A DNA stretch of 64,000 nt from Vibrio galatheae (GTDB taxonomy: Bacteria; Pseudomonadota; Gammaproteobacteria; Enterobacterales; Vibrionaceae): NCBI RefSeq assembly GCF_000967545.1, contig NZ_JXXV01000007.1, forward strand, positions 124,001-188,000, written 5' to 3'. The stretch's first letter is position 1, and every line of letters begins with the position of its first letter. Under the pieces are notes generated by a model. It was not told the origin of the DNA, did no database searches, and saw only the letters and a list, made by a program, of their open reading frames with translations. Both the position numbers and the translations under genes were made by a program. Positions 1 through 11,310 of this stretch are shown here, in pieces.

Positions 1-372
1 TCGCAACTTGAATCGCAATTGGCTGAGAAGATGCGCCGTCAATGCTAAACACAGGGATCGTCGCAACTCCCAAGCGTTGCGCGGCAAGTGTGATGTTCCA
101 TTCGCTGCGAGTTGAACGATCGCCATTGATGATATTGATTGAACTACCAAAACTTGGTCGACCGACGTAAAAATCGCTGTCGAGAACGCTAAGATCGAGC
201 GCATCGGATGACACTTTCTTATCGACCACAATACGCAGTTGGAAGACTTCATTTTTGACCACTTTATTTTTACTCACGGTCGCCATCACGCTAGTGGCGA
301 AGGCAAAGGGGCTGGTCAGTGTTAACAATAGGGCCAATAGGCTCGCAATATACACAGGGTATTGTTTTTTCA

Positions 373-379
<7 letters not shown>
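1..379 (-). CDS. batD: BatD-like protein, N-terminal part (runs off the window)
   Basis: Leftward reading frame open to the window edge, so only about the first 126 residues are visible. It opens with a Sec signal peptide (basic MKK, a Leu-rich core, cleavage near FAFA) followed by a beta-rich stretch typical of BatD (oxygen-tolerance) proteins, which are periplasmic with a C-terminal membrane anchor. ATG at 379 is preferred because AGG lies six bases upstream; an in-frame ATG at 373 is possible. It overlaps the end of the batB/C gene and is the last visible gene of the moxR-bat operon. The role of Bat proteins is poorly defined; a stress or envelope function is inferred from the family. Confidence 0.8.
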
Positions 380-2170
<1,791 letters not shown>

Positions 2171-2178
<8 letters not shown>

Positions 2179-3142
2179 GATTCCTCCTTAAAATAAGTAG
2201 CAAGATAAAAGCCAGCAAAGCGATAGTAAGCGGCAGTCCGAACCATTCGCTCTGAGGTCGCCAAGTCTGTGTGGCATTGGATACCGGCTCTAAACTGTTG
2301 ATGGTGTCGTAGATGGTGGCGAGTTCGTTGGCATTGCGGGCACGAAAGTACTGACCTCCTGTGACGCTAGCGATCTCCATCAGCGTCTTCTCATCGAGAT
2401 CTTGAGCGGTATTGACTTTACGCGTCATAAAGAACTCTTTGACCATCATTTCTCCGGCTCCGACACCAATGGTGTAGATGGTCGCGTGGTATTTTTTTGC
2501 GATGTTGGCCGCTTCGATCGGATCAAGTACACCCGAGTTATTACTGCCATCGCTGAGTAGTACCATGACGCGTTGAGGTGCGTCGCTGTCGATAAAGGTT
2601 TTGGTCGCCAAGCCTATGCCTTCACCCAGTGCGGTTTTGTCACCAATCAGCTTTAAAACCAAAGAATTAACTTGCTCAGAAATGGTGTTTCTATCAAGGG
2701 TCAATGGTGTTTGTAGATAGGCGTGATCGGCAAATAGCACCAGCCCAAGACGGTCGCCTTGTCGCCGCTGAGCAAAATCACTCACTACCTTTTTGACTGC
2801 AGTTAGGCGGTCAACATAGCCTTGTTGCTCATCGTTCATATCCTCTTGACTCATCGAGTAAGACAGATCGAGCACGAGCATCAAGTCGCGATGTTTCGGC
2901 GAGCTTGTCACCGGTTCACCATACCAAACTGGTCTAGCGACAGCGGTAACAAGAGCCAGCCATATAAAGGTACAAAGTAGCTTAGCAAGGGTATTGCTGG
3001 GAGCTTTACTGCCTTGAGATTCAGGCAAGTAAGGTAAGTGAATTGCTGCCGCCGATTTCTTCGGCGGCGCAAAAAAGTAGATCAACAGCGAGATGGGCAA
3101 CAGGAACACTGCCCACCACCAAACGAAGCTAATATTAGCCAC
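2171..3142 (-). CDS. batA: VWA domain protein BatA
   Basis: A 323-residue protein with N-terminal membrane segments (about residues 5-25 and 55-75), a VWA domain (about 85-270) whose MIDAS motif reads DLSYSMS, and a C-terminal membrane segment ending in basic residues. It is the classic BatA architecture, probably a metal-dependent protein-interaction module at the inner membrane working with the MoxR ATPase encoded upstream. The start is GTG at 3142, supported by GGAG about nine bases upstream. It overlaps the DUF4381 gene before it and the VWA-TPR gene after it. Confidence 0.88.
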
Positions 3143-3611
3143 GTGTTTTGCTCCTTCTTTTTTTCGGTGGCAATGCTTGATTTATCCATTCGCTACAGTC
3201 TTGGATCAGGGCCTGTGCATTAGGTATTGGCTGTTTGCTGTACAAAGCTTGTTGCCAAAGTTCATAGTTTTCACTAAAGCGAGGGCTGGATAGCTGACTA
3301 TCCAAAAATACATACCACTCTTTACCCGTCAGTTGGGCGATTTGTTCGCGCGGGAAATAACACAGCGCCGCTTGTCTGACGAGCTCGATCGCCTCGGAGG
3401 GTTTTTGATCGAGAGCGAGTAAGCGCAGAGCGGTTTTTTTCGGCGCTAATCTTTTTTTGTTCCAGCGTAAAAGGAGCCAAGTGGTGAGCAAAAGTGCTAG
3501 TAAGCCGCCAATCAGTGCCCACCAACCCCAAGCGAGCGGTAACCACGCTGGTGGCTCAGGTAAATGCATTGGGTTCAAAGGTAAAAGTGAAGTTTGAGTC
3601 TCTGAGCTCAT
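3135..3611 (-). CDS. DUF4381 family membrane protein
   Basis: A 158-residue protein with a proline-rich N-terminus (LPEPPAWLPLAWGWW), one strong transmembrane segment (about residues 30-50) and a basic cytoplasmic domain. This fits DUF4381, a small family found between DUF58 and VWA genes in moxR operons. No enzymatic motif is visible. Its ATG overlaps the stop of the DUF58 gene in an ATGA arrangement, so it is almost certainly co-translated with that gene. Its function is unknown; it is probably an accessory of the MoxR/VWA membrane complex. Confidence 0.8.
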   Translation of the reverse strand: MSSETQTSLLPLNPMHLPEPPAWLPLAWGWWALIGGLLALLLTTWLLLRWNKKRLAPKKTALRLLALDQKPSEAIELVRQAALCYFPREQIAQLTGKEWYVFLDSQLSSPRFSENYELWQQALYSKQPIPNAQALIQDCSEWINQALPPKKRRSKTRG

Positions 3612-4531
3612 AATGAAAATCCATGTAATTGTTGAGTCAAGGCAGCGCCGCTAGAGAGCGATGAAAAACTAACCCCCATCCTTAAGGCCATGTTTTGAAG
3701 TTGAGTTTGCTGCTGCTTGAACGCCTGTTCAATACCAAGACGCGTTTTATTAGAAGAAAAATCCAGCCAACGGGTTTGCTGATGGTTGGTGACTTGCTCT
3801 GTTCCGCGAAAGGCGGTGTGTCCCTGCTCTAGAGGGTCGCTGATTTGAATCATTCGAACTCGATTGTGCTGACTAAGGCGACTGAGTTTAGACTCATGAG
3901 CGCTGGAGAAGCGAGAAAAATCGCTCAGGAGAATAATGTCACTCCCTTTTGGACAAACGCGAGCCAGCGCTTGCAATGCATGATTTACGTCATAACTAAG
4001 TTCAGATTGCGAAGAGAGCTGTTGTTTGTGCAGATTAACCAAAGATTGAAGTAACGCCAGTGCCCCTTTATTACGTGATGTTGGTTTGAGCTCAATCAGT
4101 TGATTCCCAGTATCGATAACAGCACCGATCCGGTCTTGCTGCGCGACACTTAGCCAAGCGAGCAAGCTCGCCATGTGCGCCATTTGCACCGACTTTAGCA
4201 TTAACGTAGAACCAAACAGCATCGATTGCGAGAGATCGAGATAGAGCACGATCGGCTTTTCTCGTTCTTCACTGAATAACTTAGTGTGTGGCTTGCCAGT
4301 GCGAGCTGTGACGCGCCAGTCAATTGAGCGAATATCATCGCCTGCCTGATACTGGCGAACCTCGCTAAAATCCATACCTCGACCAAGTTGACGGCTTTGA
4401 TGCTGGCCCAGCATCTGTGACCATAAACTCTTGGCAGGGGGTAACCATTTTATGCATTGCTGTTTGTAATCGAGCAGTTCCTCAAGGGTTAGGTTGACTC
4501 CGTCACTGTATGGAGGCAATGTGTTTTCCAT
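3608..4531 (-). CDS. DUF58 domain protein
   Basis: A 307-residue cytoplasmic protein with the DUF58 core near residues 45-130 (GRGMDFSEVRQYQAGDD followed by IDWRVTARTGKPHTK), then a VWA-like fold with a DLSQSM motif around residue 98. DUF58 proteins regularly accompany MoxR ATPases. The gene follows moxR with an eleven-base gap and overlaps the DUF4381 gene. The exact biochemical role is not known for the family; a partner or client of the MoxR chaperone is the usual inference. Confidence 0.87.
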   Translation of the reverse strand: MENTLPPYSDGVNLTLEELLDYKQQCIKWLPPAKSLWSQMLGQHQSRQLGRGMDFSEVRQYQAGDDIRSIDWRVTARTGKPHTKLFSEEREKPIVLYLDLSQSMLFGSTLMLKSVQMAHMASLLAWLSVAQQDRIGAVIDTGNQLIELKPTSRNKGALALLQSLVNLHKQQLSSQSELSYDVNHALQALARVCPKGSDIILLSDFSRFSSAHESKLSRLSQHNRVRMIQISDPLEQGHTAFRGTEQVTNHQQTRWLDFSSNKTRLGIEQAFKQQQTQLQNMALRMGVSFSSLSSGAALTQQLHGFSL

Positions 4532-4541
4532 CCCTTTTTAC

Positions 4542-5498
4542 CTAGGCACTGCCGACTAAAGATAACAGTTTGCTGATCACTTGATTTGGATGAATGCCTT
4601 CCGCTTGCGCTTGATAGCTGAGCAGAAGGCGGTGACGCAATACCGGGAACACCATCGCTTGAACATCTTCAGGTGAGACGAAATCGCGACCATTTAACCA
4701 AGCATGAGCACGAGCACAGCGATCAAGCGCTATGGTTGCACGCGGGCTGACCCCCATCTCTAGCCATTGCTGGAGCGTATCGTCGTATTTCGCTGGCTCA
4801 CGGGTCGCCATCACTAAACGAATAATGTACTGCTCGATAGATTCAGCCATATGAATGTCTAACACTGACTGACGTGCAGCAAAAATATCAGCTTGCGACA
4901 AAGTCGGTGGTGTGAAGCCGTTCTCTCCCTTGGCTTCGCCTCTATTTAAGCGCAGAATTTCAAGTTCACTCGTGGCGTCAGGATATTTCACATCTAGGTG
5001 AATCAAAAAGCGATCCAGTTGCGCTTCAGGTAAAGGGTAAGTGCCTTCTTGCTCGATGGGGTTCTGCGTTGCCATCACGAGAAACAATTCGGGTAATTTG
5101 TAGGTGTTTCGCCCTGCGGTGATTTGTTTTTCAGCCATTGCTTCTAACATGGCAGCTTGTACTTTGGCCGGGGCACGGTTAATTTCGTCGGCTAAGATAA
5201 GTGAGTTAAAAATCGGCCCAGCCTGAAAAGTAAACTCTCCGGTTTCAGGACGAAAAATGTCGGTGCCCGTTAAATCTGCGGGTAGCAAATCTGGTGTAAA
5301 TTGGATGCGGTGAAAATCACCTTCAATACAATCAGCCAATGATTTGACTGCGCGAGTTTTAGCAAGCCCTGGTGGACCTTCGACCAAAATATGTCCGTCG
5401 GCAAGGAGTGCAACGAGCAGCTGATTCACCAGTTCGCTCTGACCAATGATTTGGCTGTTTAGATATTCGCGCAGTTGTTGTAGAGCGTGTGAATTCAT
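4542..5498 (-). CDS. MoxR family AAA+ ATPase
   Basis: A 318-residue MoxR-type AAA+ ATPase. It carries Walker A GPPGLAKT, Walker B ILADEINR, a sensor region MATQNPIEQEGTYPLPEAQLDRF and a C-terminal AAA lid. Such ATPases act as chaperones that activate or insert metal in VWA-containing partners, here probably the DUF58, BatA and BatB/C proteins encoded next in the operon. The start at 5498 is preferred over the upstream in-frame ATG at 5522 because GGGAG sits about ten bases before it. It is the promoter-proximal gene of the operon. Confidence 0.92.
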   Translation of the reverse strand: MNSHALQQLREYLNSQIIGQSELVNQLLVALLADGHILVEGPPGLAKTRAVKSLADCIEGDFHRIQFTPDLLPADLTGTDIFRPETGEFTFQAGPIFNSLILADEINRAPAKVQAAMLEAMAEKQITAGRNTYKLPELFLVMATQNPIEQEGTYPLPEAQLDRFLIHLDVKYPDATSELEILRLNRGEAKGENGFTPPTLSQADIFAARQSVLDIHMAESIEQYIIRLVMATREPAKYDDTLQQWLEMGVSPRATIALDRCARAHAWLNGRDFVSPEDVQAMVFPVLRHRLLLSYQAQAEGIHPNQVISKLLSLVGSA

Positions 5499-5883
5499 GA
5501 TCTTATTTCTCCCATTTTTCACTTAGTAGCTCGCAAACGAAAAAAGTTCCACTCACAATAAAAGAGCAACTTAGAGTGATGAAATTATCACCACTTTGAC
5601 ATTTGGCGGGTGCTGAACAAGTGCAACTATTTCAGGTAGTTAAAATATGGGGACTAAAATCGCAAATCCAACTTGGTAAATTTGAATTCTTGCGGCAAAA
5701 GGTCTTTGTTTATAGAGGTAACTTAGAAGATATTTATCTGATGATTGATTAGTAAAGAAAATTGTCATTAAGTCGATATATTAGTCTGATTGTATGTGTC
5801 GACACCTAAACTGGCACACTAAAACTATTCCATGTGTCAGGGATCAAACATATAAACATTAATCGCTTCTTAAGGCTGGTAAA
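5499..5883. other. Divergent intergenic region, moxR / chemoreceptor
   Basis: About 385 bases without a convincing ORF. It is AT-rich and must hold the outward promoters of the moxR operon (leftward) and the chemoreceptor gene (rightward). A GGCAC-like element near 5814 lacks the GC dinucleotide at the right spacing for sigma-54. I see no tRNA, hairpin terminator or repeat. Confidence 0.5.
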
Positions 5884-7797
5884 ATGAAATTAAACTCAAT
5901 AAGCATAAAACAGAAAGTGGTCGCGGGGATCACCTTTGCTGTTTTAGCCTCAACGATTATCGTCGGAGTCATGGCACAGCGCCAAGCAAGAGTGGTGCTG
6001 GAACATAGGTTGATTGATATCGAGCTTCCTTCGATGCTCGAACAGATCAGTAGCCAAATTGATACCGAAGTTAGCCAGTTATTGCTCGCAGCAGAGCAAC
6101 TTGCCAACAATGAATTTGTTAAACAAGCTATCAATACAACCAGTATTTCTCCTGATGTCGAAGCAAAATTAGTAAAGCAACTGAACAATTTACGCTCGCA
6201 ATATAAGCTTAATGATGCTTCTGTAGCTAACCGAGATACCGCTTACTATTGGAACCAGAATGGTTTTTTGCGTCAATTAAACCAACAGCAAGATGGCTGG
6301 TTCTTTGGCTTTAAGCAATCAGGACATGCAAAGTCAGTCAGCATCTTCCAAGAAGCCACCGGTGAAGTGAAAATGTTTACTAACTACCAGGTGCTTGATG
6401 GTATGTCGATGTCTGGTTTATCTAAATCGATGGATGACATGGTCGCGCTGCTGAATGGATTTAAAATTGAAGACACTGGCTTTGTTTTTCTTGCCGATTC
6501 GGCAGGTAAGGTGCAAATTCATCGCGATAGCAGTAAAGCGAAATCAACTATAAGCCAACTGTTTGGTGGCGACTCCTCTTCATTGTTAGATAAATCTGGC
6601 TTCAATCTAATTGAAACGGAATATCAAGGTGAGCACGTGTTTGTTGCCAGTACTTATGTGGCTGCGATGGACTGGTTTGTTGTTGGTGTGGTACCTGTCG
6701 CTGAAGTATTTGCCGACCTAAATGCCGTTGCCCATCAAATGATGTTAACCACAATCGTGGTTGCTGGTCTGTTTATCTTCATGGGCATATTCCTTGCCAA
6801 CAGTATTGCGCGTCCGATTCGTGAAATATCAGCCCGCTTTGCCGATCTAGGTAAGGGCGATGGCGATCTCTCTCAGCGCATTGAAATTAAAGGCAGCGAT
6901 GAAATAGGTCAGCTATCGGAAGGTTTCAACGGCTTTATTGAGAAAATCCACGACTCGATGAAAGAAGTGGCTTCTACCAGCCATGCGTTGCAATCCGCTG
7001 CTGATGGGGTATCCAGTAAAGCCAATACGACTCACGACAACAGCCAGATTCAACGCGATCAAACTATTCAAGTGGTGACGGCAATCAATCAGATGGGAGC
7101 CACCATCAGTGAAATAGCCAGTAATGCGGCGACGGCGGCGGAGACGGCGAATCAGGCGTCAGATAATACCGAAGTTGGGCAAAACGTTGTCAATCAGGCC
7201 AAAGATGCGATTAGCCGTTTGGCGCTCGATATTGAGAATACAGGGCAAGTGGTCGAGCAACTGGCTTCTACCACCCAAGAAATTGGTTCAATTCTCGATG
7301 TGATCCGTGATATTTCAGAGCAAACGAATTTACTGGCGTTAAACGCGGCAATAGAAGCGGCTCGTGCGGGTGAGCAAGGCCGTGGTTTTGCTGTCGTGGC
7401 AGACGAAGTGCGCAATTTAGCAAGTCGCACTGCAGACTCGACAGAAGAGATCCAGAAGATGATTAATCAACTTCAAAGTGATGCTAAAGATGCGGTTTCA
7501 GCAATGGAAGCGGGCAAGAGTGTGACAGGTGAAGGGGTGTCAGCATCGGACGAAGCGGTAGATGTGTTGGTCAGTATTTCTGAGCGAATTCATGACATTT
7601 CAGACCGCAATACCCAAGTTGCCACAGCGACAGAAGAACAGTCGACCGTGGTTCACACCATCAACCAGAATATTGAAGAGATCAATGCGATAAATGAGGT
7701 GACCACAAGTACAGCAGAAGAGCTCGCCGCAGCAAGTGCTGAGCTTAAGGAGCTGTCTGCTCGTTTGGACACTATGGTAGGTAGCTTCAAGCTGTAA
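5884..7797 (+). CDS. Methyl-accepting chemotaxis protein
   Basis: A 637-residue transmembrane chemoreceptor. TM1 is at about residues 10-30, followed by a periplasmic Cache-like sensor (about 35-280) with a [17 protein letters not shown] strand, TM2 at about 285-305, HAMP (about 305-360) and a long coiled-coil signalling domain. The hairpin tip is intact: [37 protein letters not shown]. Such proteins control the CheA kinase at the cell pole. The ligand cannot be read from sequence. It is a single gene closed by a good terminator. No pentapeptide CheR tether is seen at the C-terminus. Confidence 0.93.
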   Translation: MKLNSISIKQKVVAGITFAVLASTIIVGVMAQRQARVVLEHRLIDIELPSMLEQISSQIDTEVSQLLLAAEQLANNEFVKQAINTTSISPDVEAKLVKQLNNLRSQYKLNDASVANRDTAYYWNQNGFLRQLNQQQDGWFFGFKQSGHAKSVSIFQEATGEVKMFTNYQVLDGMSMSGLSKSMDDMVALLNGFKIEDTGFVFLADSAGKVQIHRDSSKAKSTISQLFGGDSSSLLDKSGFNLIETEYQGEHVFVASTYVAAMDWFVVGVVPVAEVFADLNAVAHQMMLTTIVVAGLFIFMGIFLANSIARPIREISARFADLGKGDGDLSQRIEIKGSDEIGQLSEGFNGFIEKIHDSMKEVASTSHALQSAADGVSSKANTTHDNSQIQRDQTIQVVTAINQMGATISEIASNAATAAETANQASDNTEVGQNVVNQAKDAISRLALDIENTGQVVEQLASTTQEIGSILDVIRDISEQTNLLALNAAIEAARAGEQGRGFAVVADEVRNLASRTADSTEEIQKMINQLQSDAKDAVSAMEAGKSVTGEGVSASDEAVDVLVSISERIHDISDRNTQVATATEEQSTVVHTINQNIEEINAINEVTTSTAEELAAASAELKELSARLDTMVGSFKL

Positions 7798-7819
7798 AGT
7801 CTTTACGATACTGGAATAA

Positions 7820-7854
7820 CTGGGTCTAAGTGGGTAAACTTAGACTCAGTTTTT
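7820..7854 (+). terminator. Rho-independent terminator of the chemoreceptor gene
   Basis: An eleven-base-pair stem (CTGGGTCTAAG with CTTAGACTCAG, one G-T wobble), an eight-base loop and a T run. It lies 23 bases after the stop codon. Confidence 0.85.
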
Positions 7855-7875
7855 ATTTATGGGGTAAGTGAGATC

Positions 7876-8076
7876 ATGAGTGATTTCGAAAAAGATCTAG
7901 AGCAGATGTCGCAAGAGATGAGCAATGAGCCAGAAGTGGCACTGCCGTCAATTGAAGAGCAAAAAGCCATCGCTGCCGAGTTGAAACAGTTAGAAGCAGA
8001 AGGCAAACTAACGCCAGAAGTGCTTGAGCAGTATTTTGGTAAGTTCTACGCCAAATCGGATGCACCTGTTCATTAA
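7876..8076 (+). CDS. Small acidic conserved hypothetical protein
   Basis: A 66-residue, strongly acidic, mostly helical protein with no membrane segment or signal peptide. The N-terminal third has many D, E, M and Q residues; the C-terminal part (LEAEGKLTPEVLEQYFGKFYAKS) looks like a helical interaction module. GGGGTAAGTGAG precedes the ATG. It sits between two terminators as a single-gene unit, which supports it being real. I do not recognise a function. The ORF on the opposite strand across it is longer but has no ribosome site and covers the terminator, so it was rejected. Confidence 0.75.
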   Translation: MSDFEKDLEQMSQEMSNEPEVALPSIEEQKAIAAELKQLEAEGKLTPEVLEQYFGKFYAKSDAPVH

Positions 8077-8100
8077 GGTTCAACAGACCCAAAGTGTTTA

Positions 8101-8122
8101 AGCCGCAGTATGCGGCTTTTTT
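8101..8122 (+). terminator. Rho-independent terminator
   Basis: Perfect seven-base-pair stem AGCCGCA/TGCGGCT with a three-base loop, followed by six T residues. It closes the small acidic protein gene. Confidence 0.92.
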
Positions 8123-8147
8123 AATGCCCACTCATATAGGAATAGCC

Positions 8148-8273
8148 ATGTTTATTCTCTATCGATTAATTAAACTCGCGATTATCTGCGTTGTGTTTTT
8201 CACCCTCTATGACTTGATCGCGTTTGGTGAAATTGCTTGGCTAGGACGATTAATAACTTCGCTTGGTTTATAG
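8148..8273 (+). CDS. Very small predicted membrane protein (41 aa)
   Basis: A 41-codon ORF starting MFILYRLIKLAIICVVFFTL, giving one clear transmembrane helix after a short basic N-terminus and a short C-terminal part with G, L and I. AGGA lies seven bases before the ATG. It begins 25 bases after a strong terminator, so it would need its own promoter or read-through. Size and composition match the single-span small membrane proteins common in enterics and vibrios. I do not recognise the family. Confidence 0.55.
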   Translation: MFILYRLIKLAIICVVFFTLYDLIAFGEIAWLGRLITSLGL

Positions 8274-8606
8274 CAACGCGGCAGAAATGAATCGTTATGA
8301 CGGCGTGTAACGTTCGGGCTTTAGTAGAAGAATTAGTCGTTATTCTAAGAAAACGCAATTAAGCACTATAAACCATTATGTATCTGAAAATAAGGCAATA
8401 AAAATAGTCTTTTACTCATGTTGAACAATGTAAATTAATTGTTTAATACATGAGCGGAGTGATGTGTTGATCAGTGTTTGAATTGCATAATTATTCTGTG
8501 TATTGTCGTTTTAATTGAGGTTTATTGGCTAGTTAATCAATAAATAGTGGTTTTTTATTCCCTAATGAGGTATAAGAAATCTTTAACAAACGATAAAGGA
8601 ATATCT
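8274..8606. other. Intergenic region upstream of the amino-acid ABC transporter
   Basis: About 330 AT-rich bases with no good ORF. It should hold the promoter and a long leader of the substrate-binding protein gene. The only specific element seen is a possible ARG-box-like sequence at 8484-8497. Confidence 0.45.
8484..8497. promoter_or_regulatory. Possible ArgR box
   Basis: TGCATAATTATTCT matches 12 of 14 bases of the ArgR half-operator core TGAATAATTATTCA. It lies 110 bases before the start of the substrate-binding protein. ArgR normally uses two adjacent boxes and I see only one, so support is weak. Confidence 0.25.
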
Positions 8607-9395
8607 ATGAAAAAGTTGCTTTGCGCTGCTGCATTGTCTGTCGCTGTCTCTACTCCTGCTCTTGCGGACCCAATTTTAGATGACATCAAAAACAGCGGTG
8701 AGCTAAAAGTTTGTTTTGATTCTGGCTACATGCCTTTTGAAATGACGGCAAAAAATGGTCAATACATAGGTTTTGATATTGATCTCGGCAAGCAAATGGC
8801 ACGCGCGATTGGCGTGAAGTATGTGCCAGTTAATACAGCATGGGATGGCATTATTCCTACACTGCTAACAGGCAAGTGTCATATGATCATGGGCGGTATG
8901 ACTATTACCCCAATGCGTAATATTCAAGTTAACTTCGCTGACCCGTACGTCATCATTGGTCAGTCTATTCTGCTTAACCCTAAACATGACGGTAAGGTTC
9001 AAAACTACCGTGATCTCAATAGTGAAGAGTTCGTTGTCGCAACGAAATTGGGCACAACAGGTGAGCAAGCAATTAAGCGTTACCTGCCAAAAGCGAAAGT
9101 TAATCTATACGAAACACAGTCTGAAGCGGTGCTTGAAGTCGCTAACGGTAAAGTGGACGCGTTTATCTATGATTTACCTTTCAACGCTATTTACAACGCC
9201 GAGAACAAAGGTCAGCTCGTTCACCTTGCTGAACCATTCACTTATGAGCCATTAGGTTGGGCGGTTCCGCAAGGTAACCCAGATACACTTAACTTCCTCA
9301 ATGGTTATCTGCGTCAGATCAAGGGTGACGGCACTTATGATCGCATCTACGACAAGTGGTTCAACGACGACAAATGGTTAACGCAAGTTAAATAA
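8607..9395 (+). CDS. Polar amino-acid ABC transporter, substrate-binding protein
   Basis: A 262-residue periplasmic binding protein of the SBP_bac_3 (HisJ/GlnH/ArtJ) family. A signal peptide (KKLL, Ala-rich core, cleavage after ALA) is followed by the family signature ELKVCFDSGYMPFEM and GQYIGFDIDLGKQMA. The ATG at 8607 is chosen over an upstream in-frame ATG at 8547 because it has AAAGGA and begins the signal peptide. The substrate is not certain; arginine, glutamine or another polar amino acid is likely. The permease and ATPase follow in the same operon. Confidence 0.9.
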   Translation: MKKLLCAAALSVAVSTPALADPILDDIKNSGELKVCFDSGYMPFEMTAKNGQYIGFDIDLGKQMARAIGVKYVPVNTAWDGIIPTLLTGKCHMIMGGMTITPMRNIQVNFADPYVIIGQSILLNPKHDGKVQNYRDLNSEEFVVATKLGTTGEQAIKRYLPKAKVNLYETQSEAVLEVANGKVDAFIYDLPFNAIYNAENKGQLVHLAEPFTYEPLGWAVPQGNPDTLNFLNGYLRQIKGDGTYDRIYDKWFNDDKWLTQVK

Positions 9396-9421
9396 TCGTC
9401 CCCACCATTTAGGCTAATGTG

Positions 9422-9453
9422 AACGGGTTTCAGGCGATATGCTGAAACCCGTT
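9422..9453 (+). other. Intercistronic hairpin between binding protein and permease
   Basis: A perfect 12-base-pair inverted repeat (AACGGGTTTCAG / CTGAAACCCGTT) with an eight-base loop. It has no T run directly after it, so it is more likely an mRNA-stabilising or partial-termination element than a full terminator. That position is typical for raising binding-protein levels relative to the membrane subunits. Confidence 0.75.
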
Positions 9454-9513
9454 ATGTGACGCCTCATTTTGCGTTTCGTACTAAATCTCACCCAATTATA
9501 CCCTCGGAATAAC

Positions 9514-10461
9514 ATGCAAAATAATCTTAAATCCCTGTTTTGGAACGCAGTTTTTGTTCTTGTATTGGTTTCAATTGGCGGTCTGGTTTATCTATCAGGC
9601 AAGCGAATCGATTACAACTGGAACTGGGAACGTGTCGTTCCGTATATTGCCTCCAACGCGGCTGCTTCTATTACAGCCCCTGAAGATGGCAATATCGTTT
9701 TGACCAAAAACAATCACCTTGCTTTAGAAAACCTAAGCGGAGAAGTGATTGTAGACTTGAGCGGTTATGACACGATTCAAGTGTATCAAGGAGACCTGAT
9801 CTTCGAAGGCGATACATTGGCTTACCAGGAAGAGTGGCGAATCGGCCCTATCTTAGAGGGGGTCATTGTTACTATCAAAATTTCGCTTTGGTCGCTGATG
9901 ATTGCTCTTGCTCTAGGGCTTATTATCGGTTTAATGCGGATATCGAGTAATCCGGCGTTAAAGAAGTTGTCGATTGTTTACATTGAGATCATCCGTGGCA
10001 CGCCGTTACTGGTTCAAATTTTCATCGTTTACTTCTTCATTGGCACTGTATTGGACTTAGAACGTTTTACTGCAGGTGTGATTGCGCTGTCGGTATTTAC
10101 CGCGGCTTACGTGGCAGAAATCGTCCGATCTGGCATTCAATCGATTCCAAAAGGCCAAATGGAAGCGGCGCGTTCTTTGGGTATGAGTTACCCTAAAGCA
10201 ATGATTTACGTTATTTTACCGCAAGCATTTAAGCAAACGTTGCCACCGCTTGCAGGTCAGTTTATCAACTTAATTAAAGACTCTTCACTGGTTTCGGTTA
10301 TCTCGATTACGGATTTGACCAAAGCAGGTAGAGAAGTCGTGAGTGGTAGTTTTGCGCCATTTGAAGTGTGGTTTACCGTTGCAGCACTCTACTTGATTTT
10401 GACCAGTGGACTCTCTTGGGCAATCCAGACCTTAGAAAAGAAACTTGCAGCCAGTGATTAA
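9514..10461 (+). CDS. Polar amino-acid ABC transporter, permease
   Basis: A 315-residue HisM/GlnP-type inner-membrane permease. A first membrane segment (about residues 13-32) is followed by an unusually long soluble segment (about 35-110, rich in T, D and E). The permease core (about 120-310) then carries the EAA loop SLGMSYPKAMIYVILPQAFKQTLPPL. Usual family members are about 220-250 residues, so the extra N-terminal segment with its periplasmic-looking insertion is a distinct feature of this subtype. The ATG at 9514 has CGGAATAAC before it and starts at a sensible N-terminus; the longer upstream ORF start is not supported. Confidence 0.87.
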   Translation: MQNNLKSLFWNAVFVLVLVSIGGLVYLSGKRIDYNWNWERVVPYIASNAAASITAPEDGNIVLTKNNHLALENLSGEVIVDLSGYDTIQVYQGDLIFEGDTLAYQEEWRIGPILEGVIVTIKISLWSLMIALALGLIIGLMRISSNPALKKLSIVYIEIIRGTPLLVQIFIVYFFIGTVLDLERFTAGVIALSVFTAAYVAEIVRSGIQSIPKGQMEAARSLGMSYPKAMIYVILPQAFKQTLPPLAGQFINLIKDSSLVSVISITDLTKAGREVVSGSFAPFEVWFTVAALYLILTSGLSWAIQTLEKKLAASD

Positions 10462-10474
10462 GTAGGAAGAGATC

Positions 10475-11209
10475 ATGGAACATATTATTCAGGCCGAAAA
10501 GGTCAATAAAATCTACCCAAATGGCTGTCACGCGTTGAAAGACGTTACTGTCAATGTCGATAAAGGAGAGGTGATCGTGATTGTTGGGCCTTCTGGCTCA
10601 GGTAAGTCGACCTTTCTGCGCACCATCAATCAGTTAGAAACAATCAACAGTGGTTCTATCATTGTTGATGGCATCGACATGTACGCCAAGTCAACCGACA
10701 TAAATAAATTGCGCGCCGATGTGGGCATGGTATTCCAAGGCTTTAACCTATTTCCGCATAAAACGGCGCTGGGCAATGTGATGTTGGCACCGCTCAAAGT
10801 ATCAAAACGTGACACTAAGGAAATTGAACTGGAAGCCAAAGACTTACTCTACAAAGTGGGTCTGGCGGAAAGAATGGACAATTACCCGAATCATCTTTCC
10901 GGCGGTCAGCAGCAGCGCGTGGCGATTGCGCGTGCGTTAGCCATGAAACCTAACATTATGCTGTTCGATGAGCCGACGTCAGCACTCGATCCAGAAATGG
11001 TGGGAGAGGTGCTGGATGTAATGAAAGATCTTGCCAAAGAAGGCATGACGATGGTTGTGGTGACACATGAGATGGGTTTTGCCAAAGAAGTGGCGGATCG
11101 CGTTTTGTTTATGGAAGATGGTGAGTTGCTCGTATCGGACACGCCAGAGCGATTTTTTGACAATCCTACCAATCCAAGATTAAAGCAGTTCTTATCCAAA
11201 GTTCTGTAA
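10475..11209 (+). CDS. Polar amino-acid ABC transporter, ATP-binding protein
   Basis: A 244-residue GlnQ/HisP-type ATPase. Walker [11 protein letters not shown]-loop [11 protein letters not shown], signature [16 protein letters not shown], Walker [15 protein letters not shown] and the switch histidine in VTHEMGF are all intact. It follows the permease after 13 bases with AGGAAGAG before the ATG. It energises uptake of the substrate bound by the protein encoded at 8607. Confidence 0.93.
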   Translation: MEHIIQAEKVNKIYPNGCHALKDVTVNVDKGEVIVIVGPSGSGKSTFLRTINQLETINSGSIIVDGIDMYAKSTDINKLRADVGMVFQGFNLFPHKTALGNVMLAPLKVSKRDTKEIELEAKDLLYKVGLAERMDNYPNHLSGGQQQRVAIARALAMKPNIMLFDEPTSALDPEMVGEVLDVMKDLAKEGMTMVVVTHEMGFAKEVADRVLFMEDGELLVSDTPERFFDNPTNPRLKQFLSKVL

Positions 11210-11254
11210 CTTAAGGGTAGGCTTGGCTCGAAACTGCCAACCAATATAAAATAC

Positions 11255-11290
11255 AAAACCCCGCCAGCGGCTAACGTTGGCGGGGTTTTT
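11255..11290. terminator. Bidirectional terminator between the ABC operon and pyrC
   Basis: A 12-base-pair GC-rich stem (AAAACCCCGCCA / TGGCGGGGTTTT) with T runs in both directions. It serves the rightward transporter operon and the leftward pyrC gene. Confidence 0.93.
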
Positions 11291-11310
11291 GTTTATTAGC
11301 TCAGTTTATT

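Noticed and set aside
5812..5832. Sigma-54 promoter before the chemoreceptor
   Set aside because: The GGCAC match lacks GC ten bases further on.
7874..8131. 85-aa leftward ORF over the small acidic protein gene
   Set aside because: It runs through a strong terminator and has no ribosome site; the rightward frame has both.
9422..9453. Rho-independent terminator inside the amino-acid transporter operon
   Set aside because: The stem is strong but no T run follows, and the permease gene continues the operon.
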